Assembly: GCF_021646545.1 (NCBI RefSeq)
Contig: NZ_JAKIRP010000025.1
Location: 78,838-142,837 of the forward strand
DNA: 64,000 nt
DNA from: Chitinophaga filiformis
GTDB lineage: Bacteria; Bacteroidota; Bacteroidia; Chitinophagales; Chitinophagaceae
Direction of reading: 5' to 3'
Positions 33,049 through 40,804 of this stretch are shown here, one piece after another (position 1 is the first letter of the stretch; every line of letters starts with the position of its first letter). The notes under the pieces are model-generated. The model saw nothing but the letters and a program-made list of their open reading frames with translations, had not been told where the DNA came from and made no database searches. The position numbers were made by a program, and so were the translations under genes.

Positions 33049-33645
33049 ATGTCAAACTCATCGCAAGCTCCCAGTCAGGTAAAAGCGAAACCATCCCCCA
33101 AGATAGCTGCCACCACTGTCAACATAATGACAGTTATTGACACCGATTACATCAAGGCGACATATGGGCCTAATCAACGCACAAAGGACAACCCACAGGG
33201 CCTTAACAAGCATGAAGGCATCACCATGATATGCCCTCACGCGAACTACGACGGGATCATTAATAATGACTCAGCCCAAATCGTTTTCAAGGCAAATGTA
33301 GGAGACACTGTTTCTTTCTGGGGCCTTTCTTTGTCTGGTAATTCAGAAGATGCCGTTATTATCTACAACATATATCCTGTTGGCTCTAATCCGACAAATG
33401 TATTTAATCATTTCCACCAGGACAGGGAAAGCAGGACTGGTGCAGCAATACCTGATGAGAATAGCCAGGACGGTATACCAGCATTACACGTGTCTAAAGA
33501 CTTTTATACCTTCGATAGTAAGGTAGCCAATAAAGGCACAGAAAGCATGGGTATAAGCTTTGCCTTATATACACTCGACGATACCAGAGAAAACCAGGTG
33601 TTTTATGGTTTCTACTGGTGGGATCCAACCATTGAGGTAAAATAG
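33049..33645 (+). CDS. AidA/PixA-family inclusion-body protein
   Basis: A 198-residue protein of the PF12306 group (PixA inclusion proteins of Xenorhabdus, AidA of Ralstonia). The core starts NIMTVIDTDYIKATYG and continues with a beta-rich body (DSAQIVFKANVGDTVSFWGLSLSGN, EDAVIIYNIYP), closing with VFYGFYWWDPTIEV. No signal peptide. Family members form crystalline inclusions or are quorum- or stress-induced; their molecular job is unknown. It is preceded by an unusual G-poor leader and followed by a strong terminator, so it is monocistronic. Confidence 0.82.
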   Translation: MSNSSQAPSQVKAKPSPKIAATTVNIMTVIDTDYIKATYGPNQRTKDNPQGLNKHEGITMICPHANYDGIINNDSAQIVFKANVGDTVSFWGLSLSGNSEDAVIIYNIYPVGSNPTNVFNHFHQDRESRTGAAIPDENSQDGIPALHVSKDFYTFDSKVANKGTESMGISFALYTLDDTRENQVFYGFYWWDPTIEVK

Positions 33646-33686
33646 TCAGACTTATATCATAGCACATATTGAAAGTTTTTATTACA

Positions 33687-33716
33687 GCAGTCCTCCTTAT
33701 GCGGGACTGCTTTTTT
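33687..33716 (+). terminator. Intrinsic terminator
   Basis: GCAGTCC (33687-33693) / GGACTGC (33704-33710), then six Ts. Confidence 0.85.
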
Positions 33717-33765
33717 ATTATCTATCGTTGACGGATTTGTTCTATTTTTCCTTTCCGCACTCATC

Positions 33766-33773
33766 TAATTTTG
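33766..33773 (+). promoter_or_regulatory. -7 promoter element of the cytochrome gene
   Basis: TAATTTTG, an exact TAnnTTTG match 10 bases before the ATG at 33784. The nearest upstream TTTG is 26 bases away, outside the usual range. Confidence 0.4.
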
Positions 33774-33783
33774 ATAAAAAAAG

Positions 33784-34095
33784 ATGAAACGGACCATGCG
33801 TATGCTTTTAATTCCCCTGCTGCTCTTCCTGGTTGCCACCGGCTTTAGCACCCGCCATACCGGCGAAGGACAAACCCTCTACGAACAGCATTGCGCCCGC
33901 TGCCATGGGGCAGACGGTACAAGAGGAATGTTCGGGGCTAAGAACCTACAGAAAAGCCTGCTCCCGGATACGGCTATTGCCCTGCAGATCAGGAACGGCA
34001 AAAGGATCATGCCCCCTTTTAAAAAGAGGCTGACACCCGATCAGATAAACGAACTTACTACTTACATTAAAACCCTTAGAAAACCTGCAATATGA
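33784..34095 (+). CDS. Small c-type cytochrome
   Basis: A 103-residue exported monohaem cytochrome c. Signal peptide 1-20, haem-binding CARCH (Cys37, Cys40, His41), distal ligand Met76 in IMPPF, and the closing helix LTPDQINELTTYIKTLR. This is the class I fold used as a periplasmic electron carrier. Its stop overlaps the start of the DUF1772 gene (ATGA), so the two are co-translated; a redox partner role for that membrane protein is inferred. The promoter leaves almost no leader. Confidence 0.92.
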   Translation: MKRTMRMLLIPLLLFLVATGFSTRHTGEGQTLYEQHCARCHGADGTRGMFGAKNLQKSLLPDTAIALQIRNGKRIMPPFKKRLTPDQINELTTYIKTLRKPAI

Positions 34096-34643
34096 CACCT
34101 GTAAAAACGACAAACATGTTTACTATCTCCTACATCGTTTTGATCATTACAGCGACGACAACCGCGCTGATCAGCGGGCTATTCTATGCATGGTCCTGTT
34201 CCGTTGTGCCAGGACTGGCACGCGTATCTGACGGCACTTATCTTGAAGCCATGCAACAGATCAACAGGGCCATTCTGAATCCCGTGTTCTTTATGAGCTT
34301 TATAGGCACAGCCCTTCTTTTACCTCTGAGCACCTGGCTGCATTACGGCCCTGAACTGAATGCCCGTTTCTGGTTGTTACTACTGGCATCGATTGTTTAC
34401 CTCGCAGGTACCTTTGGCGTGACGATGTTTGGTAATGTACCATTGAATGAAGCACTGGACGCATTTAATTTATCGTCCGCCTCCGTAGAGGAACTCGCTA
34501 CCCAGAGAGCAAGATTTGAAGGGCCCTGGAACAACCTGAATATCATTCGTACCATCGCCGGTGTGGCTGCCCTTGTCCTGATCATTCTGGCCTGCCTTAA
34601 TCCTGTGGCAGAAACAACGCGTCCGCCTGTTGTGTACCGATAA
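34092..34643 (+). CDS. DUF1772 membrane protein
   Basis: A 183-residue four-helix membrane protein of the DUF1772 (anthrone-oxygenase-like) family: helix 1 at about 12-35 with ALISGLFYAWSCSVVPGLAR, the middle block INRAILNPVFFMSFIGTALLLP, then the GTFGVTMFGNVPLNEAL loop and the C-terminal RTIAGVAALVLIILACL helix. The ATG overlaps the cytochrome stop by four bases; a start at Met12 is also plausible. Family members include anthrone oxygenases in polyketide pathways, but most are uncharacterised. Confidence 0.88.
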   Translation: MTPVKTTNMFTISYIVLIITATTTALISGLFYAWSCSVVPGLARVSDGTYLEAMQQINRAILNPVFFMSFIGTALLLPLSTWLHYGPELNARFWLLLLASIVYLAGTFGVTMFGNVPLNEALDAFNLSSASVEELATQRARFEGPWNNLNIIRTIAGVAALVLIILACLNPVAETTRPPVVYR

Positions 34644-34653
34644 GCTATTAATG

Positions 34654-34696
34654 CAACGAGGGCGTCTCGCTAAAAGCGGACGCCCCGTTGTTATTT
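34654..34696. terminator. Hairpin terminator between convergent genes
   Basis: CAACGAGGGCGTC (34654-34666) pairs with GACGCCCCGTTG (34679-34690) with one bulge and an inner CGCT/AGCG stem, followed by TTATTT. It separates the DUF1772 and Xaa-Pro aminopeptidase genes. Confidence 0.65.
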
Positions 34697-34711
34697 AAAT
34701 GAATGGGTTAG

Positions 34712-36109
34712 TTATTGTCGTAATGCCTCTATAGCGGCTATTGTTTTTGGCAGATCTTTTCCCAGCTTCCTGCTACCGTCTGCAGTGATCAGGTAGTTGT
34801 CTTCTATACGGATGCCTCCGAAGTCACGGTAAGCAGCTACCGTCTTGTAATCGATAAAGTTACTGAGTTTATCTTCAGCTACCCAACGGTCGATCAGTTC
34901 AGGAATAACATACACACCAGGTTCCACTGTGAGCACAAATCCAGGCTGAAGTTCACGTCCGAGACGCAGGGACTTCCAGCCAAATTCAGTACTCTTCTTT
35001 AACGTATCTGTATACCCTACATATTGTTCGCCCAGATCTTCCATGTCATGTACGTCCAGTCCCATCATGTGACCAAGACCGCATTGGAAGAACAGGGTAT
35101 GTGCACCGGCGGCTACTGCCTCTGCAGGGTCTCCTTTCATGAGCCCCAGTGTTTTCAGGCCTTCCACCAGTTTTATGCTTGCTTGTGTATGCACTTCTTT
35201 ATACTGTATGCCTGGTCTCAACAGGCTTACTGCATGATCCAGCGAATCCAGCACCACCTGGTATACCTCCCGCTGACGGGCAGTAAACTGTTTGCCTACC
35301 GGGAAAGTCCGTGTCAGGTCGCCGGCATAGTGCATTACGTTTTCTGCACCGGCATCACAGAGTACCATCTGGCCTTCTGCTACCCGGTTGCCATGGAAGT
35401 GATTGTGCAGGATCTGTCCGTTGATGGTCAGGATGGTAGGATAGGATAACCGTCCGCCGCCTGCAAGCGCCGCTTCCTCTACTTTGGCGGCGATCTCATA
35501 TTCCATCATGCCTGGCCGTGTATACTTGATAGCTGCAAGATGCATATCTGCACTGATAGAAACCGCTTTCTCCAGTTCTGCTACTTCATGTTCATCTTTG
35601 ATCTCTCGTTGAGAGATAACCGCTTTGATAAGGTCGAGCGAAGCATATTGCTGCAGGCTACCAATGGGTTGCTGCAACCATTCTGACAACCTGATCTTAT
35701 TCTCAGGACGGTAAGGAGGCAGGATATGTATACGGCGACCAGAAGCCTGGGCATTTTTTAACACCTCTGCCAGCTGCGCATAAGGACGCGTTTTCGCAAT
35801 ATTAACTGCAGATGCAAGGTCCTGTAATGAAGGTAATGCGCCTGTCCAGATAATATCATCTATACCGGCTTCTCTTCCGAAGAGTGTCTCCTCGCCTGAT
35901 TCTGTATCCAACACTACCGCCAGTCCCGGAATATCTATACCTGCGTAATAAATAAACGTACTGTCCTGACGGAAAGGATAGGTATTGTCGGCATAGTTCA
36001 TGCTGCTGTCTTCATTCCCCATCAACAGGATGATCCCTTTTCCCACCTTCGCTGCCAGCTTTTGTCTGCGCTTGCTATAAACGAGTTTATCAAACAGATG
36101 TAAATGCAT
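34712..36109 (-). CDS. pepP: Xaa-Pro aminopeptidase (M24B)
   Basis: A 465-residue dinuclear metallopeptidase removing N-terminal residues before proline. The N-terminal AMP-N domain is at about 1-130 (MGNEDSSMNYADNTYPFRQDS). The pita-bread catalytic domain has metal ligands in CDAGAENVMHYAGDLTRTF (two Asp), GLGHMMGLDVHD (His), LTVEPGVY (Glu) and GGIRIEDNYLIT (Glu). No signal peptide, so cytoplasmic. It stands alone. The function is well supported; the exact peptide range is not visible. Confidence 0.94.
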   Translation of the reverse strand: MHLHLFDKLVYSKRRQKLAAKVGKGIILLMGNEDSSMNYADNTYPFRQDSTFIYYAGIDIPGLAVVLDTESGEETLFGREAGIDDIIWTGALPSLQDLASAVNIAKTRPYAQLAEVLKNAQASGRRIHILPPYRPENKIRLSEWLQQPIGSLQQYASLDLIKAVISQREIKDEHEVAELEKAVSISADMHLAAIKYTRPGMMEYEIAAKVEEAALAGGGRLSYPTILTINGQILHNHFHGNRVAEGQMVLCDAGAENVMHYAGDLTRTFPVGKQFTARQREVYQVVLDSLDHAVSLLRPGIQYKEVHTQASIKLVEGLKTLGLMKGDPAEAVAAGAHTLFFQCGLGHMMGLDVHDMEDLGEQYVGYTDTLKKSTEFGWKSLRLGRELQPGFVLTVEPGVYVIPELIDRWVAEDKLSNFIDYKTVAAYRDFGGIRIEDNYLITADGSRKLGKDLPKTIAAIEALRQ

Positions 36110-36184
36110 AGTCTTTAAAAATCTGCCACGAATTTAGTACTTAGATATCTAATTCCGTTTGTATTAAAAATAAAAAAGTAGGCC

Positions 36185-37228
36185 TTACTGTTGTTGTGCT
36201 GCTTTTACAAGATCCAGGATCTGCTCATGATAATAAAAACTCTTTTTAAGATCAGTCATGTACCTCGCCATGTTTTCCAGCACGATCACGCTTGTCTTTG
36301 TAGCGGGAAAATACACATTCATGGAAATAAAGCCTGGGGCCACACCAGTTACCGCCAGTTCAGGAATGGCGGTCTGTCGTGGGATCGTGATACCATAACC
36401 ATAGTCGATCGTGCCGAATGTAAGATGCTCTCTGAAAGCATTTTCCTTCGGAGTGATCATCAGACGATAAGTACTGTCAGACAGCAGCTTGCCGCCATGG
36501 AGAGCGTTATTCCATTTCACCATATCATCTCCTGAAGAGATCAATCCGCCGGCAGCTGCAAAAACATCCAGCATACTCCGCTCCTTTTGCGGCTCGCCTT
36601 TTTCATTCAGCGTATATCCCTGCGCCAGGTGTTTGTACTGTTTAGTTCTTGGATGGAAACTATGCTGCATACCACACTGTTTAAACAGGACCATACAAAG
36701 ATCAGGGAAAGTCTGGCCGGAGGTTTTCTCTACTATCTGCGATAACAGGTCAAAGCTGATGAAGCCATATGCAAAACGGGAACCGGGTCGGTAAGCAAGT
36801 GGCTTATCCAGCGCCGTAATACCATGGGTATGTGTCAGCAGATGATGAATAGTAACGGTATCCGCCCATTTTTCCGGCAGGTCTGGCAGGTATTTGTGGA
36901 TAGGATCATTCAGGTGAAGACGTCCTTTTTCCATCTCCTGCAATACGATCACGGCTGTGACCTGCTTACTGATGGAACCGATAATGAACTCCGTTTCAAG
37001 GGTAACCGGATGTTGCTGCTCAATATCGGCATAACCGGTAAATCTTCTGTAGAAGGTCCTGTTTTCGCTACTGACCACCACAATACCATTAAAGGGAGTT
37101 GTTGTACTGGCTGTCAGCAGGGAATCCAGTTTTCGGGAGAGGTTTCTCTGTGGTGTGGCTCTCAGTTGTGCGAATAAGTTGTTAAAAGAACATAAGAGGG
37201 CAATGAGGAAAAGGATGCGCCGGGTCAT
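36185..37228 (-). CDS. Secreted serine hydrolase of the class C beta-lactamase family
   Basis: A 347-residue protein with a signal peptide (LLCSFNNLFAQ) and the PF00144 fold. The SxxK motif is S85-I-S-K88. The second motif, normally YxN, reads Y154-G-F156 in RFAYGFISFDLL, so the usual Asn is replaced. A third motif in the family region is HLTFGTIDYGYG. Such proteins are usually esterases or D-Ala peptidases rather than beta-lactamases; the altered YxN suggests changed chemistry. It is monocistronic between pepP and an RDD protein gene. Confidence 0.88.
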   Translation of the reverse strand: MTRRILFLIALLCSFNNLFAQLRATPQRNLSRKLDSLLTASTTTPFNGIVVVSSENRTFYRRFTGYADIEQQHPVTLETEFIIGSISKQVTAVIVLQEMEKGRLHLNDPIHKYLPDLPEKWADTVTIHHLLTHTHGITALDKPLAYRPGSRFAYGFISFDLLSQIVEKTSGQTFPDLCMVLFKQCGMQHSFHPRTKQYKHLAQGYTLNEKGEPQKERSMLDVFAAAGGLISSGDDMVKWNNALHGGKLLSDSTYRLMITPKENAFREHLTFGTIDYGYGITIPRQTAIPELAVTGVAPGFISMNVYFPATKTSVIVLENMARYMTDLKKSFYYHEQILDLVKAAQQQ

Positions 37229-37317
37229 TGAAATTGGAATTTATGCGGTGAGATTTAATGTGCTGCAAGTTCGAATTAATTATCTGGATTCATTCATCCA
37301 CCGCAAAAAAATTTTTA

Positions 37318-37833
37318 TCAGAGCAGGTTCGCTTTATACATCACCCGCGTGTCCGACCATCTGTCATACAGACTTCTGCCCTTCTTATCCAGTAATATAC
37401 TTAACAGATATACGAATACGATGAGCTGGGGTACTATCAGTACTACCATCACCCATAAAGGGATATCCGCTCCCATCCGGTTGTAGTAAAACAACCAGTG
37501 TAAACCGGTATGCGCTATTTCCCAGGGCAGGAATTTCAGGATATTACGACGGATCACATCAGCTGTATGTTTTCCGGGGTCGTTGCTGACCACAACCAGG
37601 CCCATTACTCTCTTCCCTGGTGTGGCCCTGTAAGGGCCTTTTTCCCAGAGAACAAAGCAGGTTACCGCGGGTATCGTCAGGGAGAGCATACCAAGCAATT
37701 GTCCGGCCAGCGGAGGCAGCGCAGCATCCGCAAGTCCTACCAATGTGGCAATCCCAAACAATAGCAGCGCATACAATATGATAAAGGAATAATCTATAAA
37801 AGCGGCAAGGCCGCGACGAATGATCAATCTCAA
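37318..37833 (-). CDS. RDD-family membrane protein
   Basis: A 171-residue protein with three to four membrane helices and the RDD signature: RRGLAAFIDYSFIILYALLL at the N-terminus, ATPGKRVMGLVVVS in the middle loop, and LLDKKGRSLYDRWSDTRV at the end. No ATG is available; the start is a TTG at 37833, uncommon and therefore uncertain. RDD proteins have been linked to ion or small-molecule transport; no partner is adjacent. It is divergent from the large GAF protein gene. Confidence 0.8.
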   Translation of the reverse strand: MRLIIRRGLAAFIDYSFIILYALLLFGIATLVGLADAALPPLAGQLLGMLSLTIPAVTCFVLWEKGPYRATPGKRVMGLVVVSNDPGKHTADVIRRNILKFLPWEIAHTGLHWLFYYNRMGADIPLWVMVVLIVPQLIVFVYLLSILLDKKGRSLYDRWSDTRVMYKANLL

Positions 37834-37938
37834 AATAAAAAGGGTTAAAAAGGGTCAGACATTATTTACTTAAATATAATTTTTTCTCCTGTAATACAAG
37901 GGACATTCTACGATTGGCCTGAGCAGGTTCTGCTCATG

Positions 37939-37973
37939 TTTGCCTGAAAGCAAGCAAATTATGACTAATTTTA
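37939..37973 (+). promoter_or_regulatory. Promoter region of the GAF-protein gene
   Basis: TTTG (37939-37942), 23 bases, TAATTTTA (37966-37973; one mismatch to TAnnTTTG), ATG 27 bases later. A perfect 15-base inverted repeat GAGCAGGTTCTGCTC (37921-37935) abuts its upstream side and could be an operator. Confidence 0.45.
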
Positions 37974-38000
37974 TACCGGTAAGATCAAGACAATAACAAC

Positions 38001-40355
38001 ATGAAACGGCATTCCTTTCCAGACAGTCCATTCCAGATACAACTGAGTTTTTTCCATATTGTTGAAGAACTGGAAAAACGGGCAGCGGGGCCGGAGGGTG
38101 AATCCACCATCCGTGCAAAGGCCTTGCTGGCAGAGGTAGCGCAATGCCCTGAACTGGTGGAGGGATTGACTACCTTCGAGCAGATTGAAAAGAACCAGGA
38201 CCTCATCCACCGCCTGCTGGCTGATTACTTTCCCAAAGAGCTGACCCTGAATGAAATCAAAGCGATCAATCTTCCTTATACGGACCTCCTTTTTAACCAT
38301 ACAGAACGTTTTAAGAATATACTCAAAGCTGCAGGACCAGACTTTTCATTCAATATCAGGGACTTCGACGAACACCAGTTCTATGTACTGAGCTGCTGCC
38401 TGATCCTGAATGAATTTTATGGCACCACGCTCGACTTCAGCAGGCCCTTGTTTTATGACATCCCTACGGCGGATGGCGTGATCAAACACTACCGGATATT
38501 ATACAATGCTGATTTCCTGGATATTCTGCCCACTGAAAAGGCACTGACACTGACGGCTGATGACATAGACCTTTTACTGGACAGTTATGATGACCTGGAC
38601 CTATGGAAATCAAAGTTCCCGAAGGAAAGCTGGACATTGAAAGGCTTTGCCATCATGACCCTGTATGATGCCACGGTGGAGAATGCCGTATCTATCTTCA
38701 AGGAAAGATTACTGGGTATGAATGCTGCAGGTTTCGAGGAAAAGATGCAGTCCATCTTCCGCTCTATTTACCGCATACCTGACATAAAGGTCGGTTTTAC
38801 ACTTTATAACCAGGAGGAAGATCAGTTCTCCGCCAGCGATCCTTTCAGCCAGTATATGACCAGTTTCATCGTACAGGGGCAAGGTCATAAGGAAGCCCAT
38901 ATGCTCTTATGTTCCAGTTCTTATAACTGCCTGATAAAAAAGAAGGAATACTTTGCCATTTCTGATGTGGGCGAATTTATAACGGCTGATCCGGAGAACC
39001 TGCTGGGTAATTACTTCCACCAAAAAGGCATTAAGAGTTTTATACTGGCGCCCGTGGTAAAGAACGGACAACTGTTAGGTGTACTGGAACTGCTTTCCCT
39101 GCGCACCAAAGAACTGAACAGCATTAATGCCAATAAGCTGGAAGTGGTCATGCCCTACCTCACCGATACGATGGAGAGGTTGCTGGTGGAATTGCAGAAC
39201 GAGATACAAGCCGTCATCCAGGAAAAATTTACCGCCATCCACAGCAGCGTATACTGGAAGTTCAGGGAGGAGGTGCAACAGTTGATCGCTCACCGGGAAG
39301 CACGCAAAGACTATGCATTGCAGGAAATCGTCTTTCCGGACGTATACCCGCTGTATGGACAGATCGATATTAAAGGCTCGTCCGAGGTGCGCAACGCAAG
39401 TGTACAGCAGGACCTTCAATTGCAGATAAAGACACTATGCCCCCTCATAAAGCAGTTAAGCCATCCGGAGTATGCGATGGCGCAACAGGAAGTTTCCGGC
39501 TGGACTTCCACCACAACGGGGCATTCCCCTCAACAAACTGAGGCCTTTGGGGCGGTACAGGAACAACTACGGGATTATCTGATCGAGCTTTCGTTTCCGC
39601 TGAGAGCAGGAACGGAACAATACATTACGGCATACCTGGCCAGTGAAGTGCATCCGCTGTTACAGCGATATGCCACTGACCCGCGGGTGCAGGCCTATTT
39701 CGCGGAAACCGACAAGGAAAAGGGCGCTTTCCATTTACAGCGGCGGAAGTATGAAACCACTATTTCCAGCATCAATAACAAGTTATCCGACGTTATTGAC
39801 CGGAATCAGACCACTGCCCAGACCTTATTCCCTCATTATTATGAGCGGTTCAAAACAGACGGTATAGAGCATAACCTGTATATAGGCGCCTCTATCTCTC
39901 CCAAACAGGCCTTTAGCCTTCAAAAATTGTACGACCTCCGCCTATGGCAATTGCAGACGCTTTGTGAGATGGAAATAGCGCATCATCGCCTGAAAGCGGA
40001 ACTCCCCTATCCCCTGGACGTCACCTCCCTGATCCTGGTCTACAATGCCACCATCGCTATCCGGTTCCGGATGGATGAGAAACGGTTTGATGTGGACGGG
40101 AGTTATAACGCGCGGTTTGAGATCGTGAAAAAACGGATAGACAAGGCCTTTATCAAGGATACTACTGAGCGTATCACCCAGGCGGGAAAGATAACGATCG
40201 TTTTTTCCAGTAATATGGAAGAACAGGAATACCTCCGGTATATTAAAACCTTACAGTCGCAGATGATCCTGGAAAATGACATTGAGCAATTTGATGTGGA
40301 GGACCTGCAGGGAGTATCAGGATTGAAGGCGATCCGGGTGAAGATTGTTCATTAG
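38001..40355 (+). CDS. Large GAF-domain protein of unknown function
   Basis: A 784-residue cytoplasmic protein with no signal or membrane segment. Residues about 1-235 form an all-helical region I do not recognise. A GAF domain lies at about 240-400 (MLLCSSSYNCLIKKKEYFAISDVGEF, then KSFILAPVVKNGQLLGVLELLS). After it come helical regions (about 400-780) including a coiled-coil-like LQNEIQAVIQEKFTAIHSSVYW stretch and a mixed C-terminus. No kinase, cyclase, phosphodiesterase, DNA-binding or receiver domain is evident, so the output is unknown. The gene is single, divergent from the RDD gene. It may act by protein-protein contact in response to a small ligand bound by the GAF module. Confidence 0.78.
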   Translation: MKRHSFPDSPFQIQLSFFHIVEELEKRAAGPEGESTIRAKALLAEVAQCPELVEGLTTFEQIEKNQDLIHRLLADYFPKELTLNEIKAINLPYTDLLFNHTERFKNILKAAGPDFSFNIRDFDEHQFYVLSCCLILNEFYGTTLDFSRPLFYDIPTADGVIKHYRILYNADFLDILPTEKALTLTADDIDLLLDSYDDLDLWKSKFPKESWTLKGFAIMTLYDATVENAVSIFKERLLGMNAAGFEEKMQSIFRSIYRIPDIKVGFTLYNQEEDQFSASDPFSQYMTSFIVQGQGHKEAHMLLCSSSYNCLIKKKEYFAISDVGEFITADPENLLGNYFHQKGIKSFILAPVVKNGQLLGVLELLSLRTKELNSINANKLEVVMPYLTDTMERLLVELQNEIQAVIQEKFTAIHSSVYWKFREEVQQLIAHREARKDYALQEIVFPDVYPLYGQIDIKGSSEVRNASVQQDLQLQIKTLCPLIKQLSHPEYAMAQQEVSGWTSTTTGHSPQQTEAFGAVQEQLRDYLIELSFPLRAGTEQYITAYLASEVHPLLQRYATDPRVQAYFAETDKEKGAFHLQRRKYETTISSINNKLSDVIDRNQTTAQTLFPHYYERFKTDGIEHNLYIGASISPKQAFSLQKLYDLRLWQLQTLCEMEIAHHRLKAELPYPLDVTSLILVYNATIAIRFRMDEKRFDVDGSYNARFEIVKKRIDKAFIKDTTERITQAGKITIVFSSNMEEQEYLRYIKTLQSQMILENDIEQFDVEDLQGVSGLKAIRVKIVH

Positions 40356-40412
40356 GATGAACGGCCGCAGAACGGCTGCTGCTTCATAGCTCAGTCCCGC
40401 TTTGATTAGCAA

Positions 40413-40477
40413 CCCTCGCTTTTAACTGCATATTACTCCGTACATCCCTCGCTTTTAACTGGATATAACGCCGTACA
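40413..40477. repeat. Tandem 33-base repeat, two copies
   Basis: CCCTCGCTTTTAACTG..ATAT..AC.CCGTACA at 40413-40444 is repeated at 40446-40477 with three substitutions. The second copy runs directly into the left arm of the long inverted repeat. Confidence 0.8.
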
Positions 40478-40568
40478 AGCAATGTTTCTCCGATGTTCAT
40501 CTTACGTTCATCTTACGTTCAAAGACGTAAGATGAACGTAAGATGAACATCGGAGAAACATTGTTTGT
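40475..40568. repeat. Long near-perfect inverted repeat (44-bp arms)
   Basis: Left arm 40475-40518 and right arm 40525-40568 are complementary; 39 bp (40480-40518 / 40525-40563) are perfect, one G-T wobble follows, then four more pairs, around a 6-base loop TCAAAG. Each arm itself contains a doubled GTTCATCTTAC unit. As RNA it would be an extremely stable hairpin; as DNA, a cruciform-prone element. Confidence 0.9.
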
Positions 40569-40708
40569 TCCTGATCATATCCTGATTGTATCGGACTATT
40601 CTCCTTGCTGCGAATACCCGTTTCAGGCAGACCCAGGCATTAGACGAAGACCGGACGAACAAGCATCGAACAAGCGACGAAGAAGCGATATCGTTCAGAT
40701 CCGCTCTT

Positions 40709-40745
40709 AAAAACATTATCCCATAGCGATCGCTACGGGATAATG
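40709..40745 (-). terminator. Terminator of the GH16 lipoprotein gene
   Basis: CATTATCCC..TAGCGA (40714-40729) pairs with TCGCTA..GGGATAATG (40730-40745), one mismatch, followed on the minus strand by TTTTT (40709-40713). About 60 bases beyond the stop codon at 40805. Confidence 0.75.
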
Positions 40746-40804
40746 CATGTAAATGGAGAGGGAAAAGCCAGTATACTATGGCGTCAAGCCTTTTGAAACT
40801 ATAA

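Larger units (their letters stand above)
40356..40804. other. Noncoding repeat-rich intergenic region
   Basis: 449 bases between the convergent GAF and GH16 genes. It holds a tandem 33-base repeat, an exceptionally long inverted repeat, short GAACAAGC/CGAAGA repeats around 40650-40690 and the GH16 terminator. A 65-codon minus-strand frame runs through the hairpin but looks incidental. Confidence 0.6.

Noticed and set aside
36185..37228. Antibiotic-resistance beta-lactamase
   Set aside because: The fold is shared, but the YxN motif is altered and no KTG-type motif is convincing; a general serine hydrolase is the safer call.
40480..40563. CRISPR-like array
   Set aside because: The repeats are two tandem copies plus one inverted repeat, with no spacers of even length and no cas genes.
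40519..40716. A 65-codon minus-strand frame through the long inverted repeat
   Set aside because: It starts inside repeat DNA, is Arg/Ser-rich without recognisable features and lies in a terminator/repeat region.
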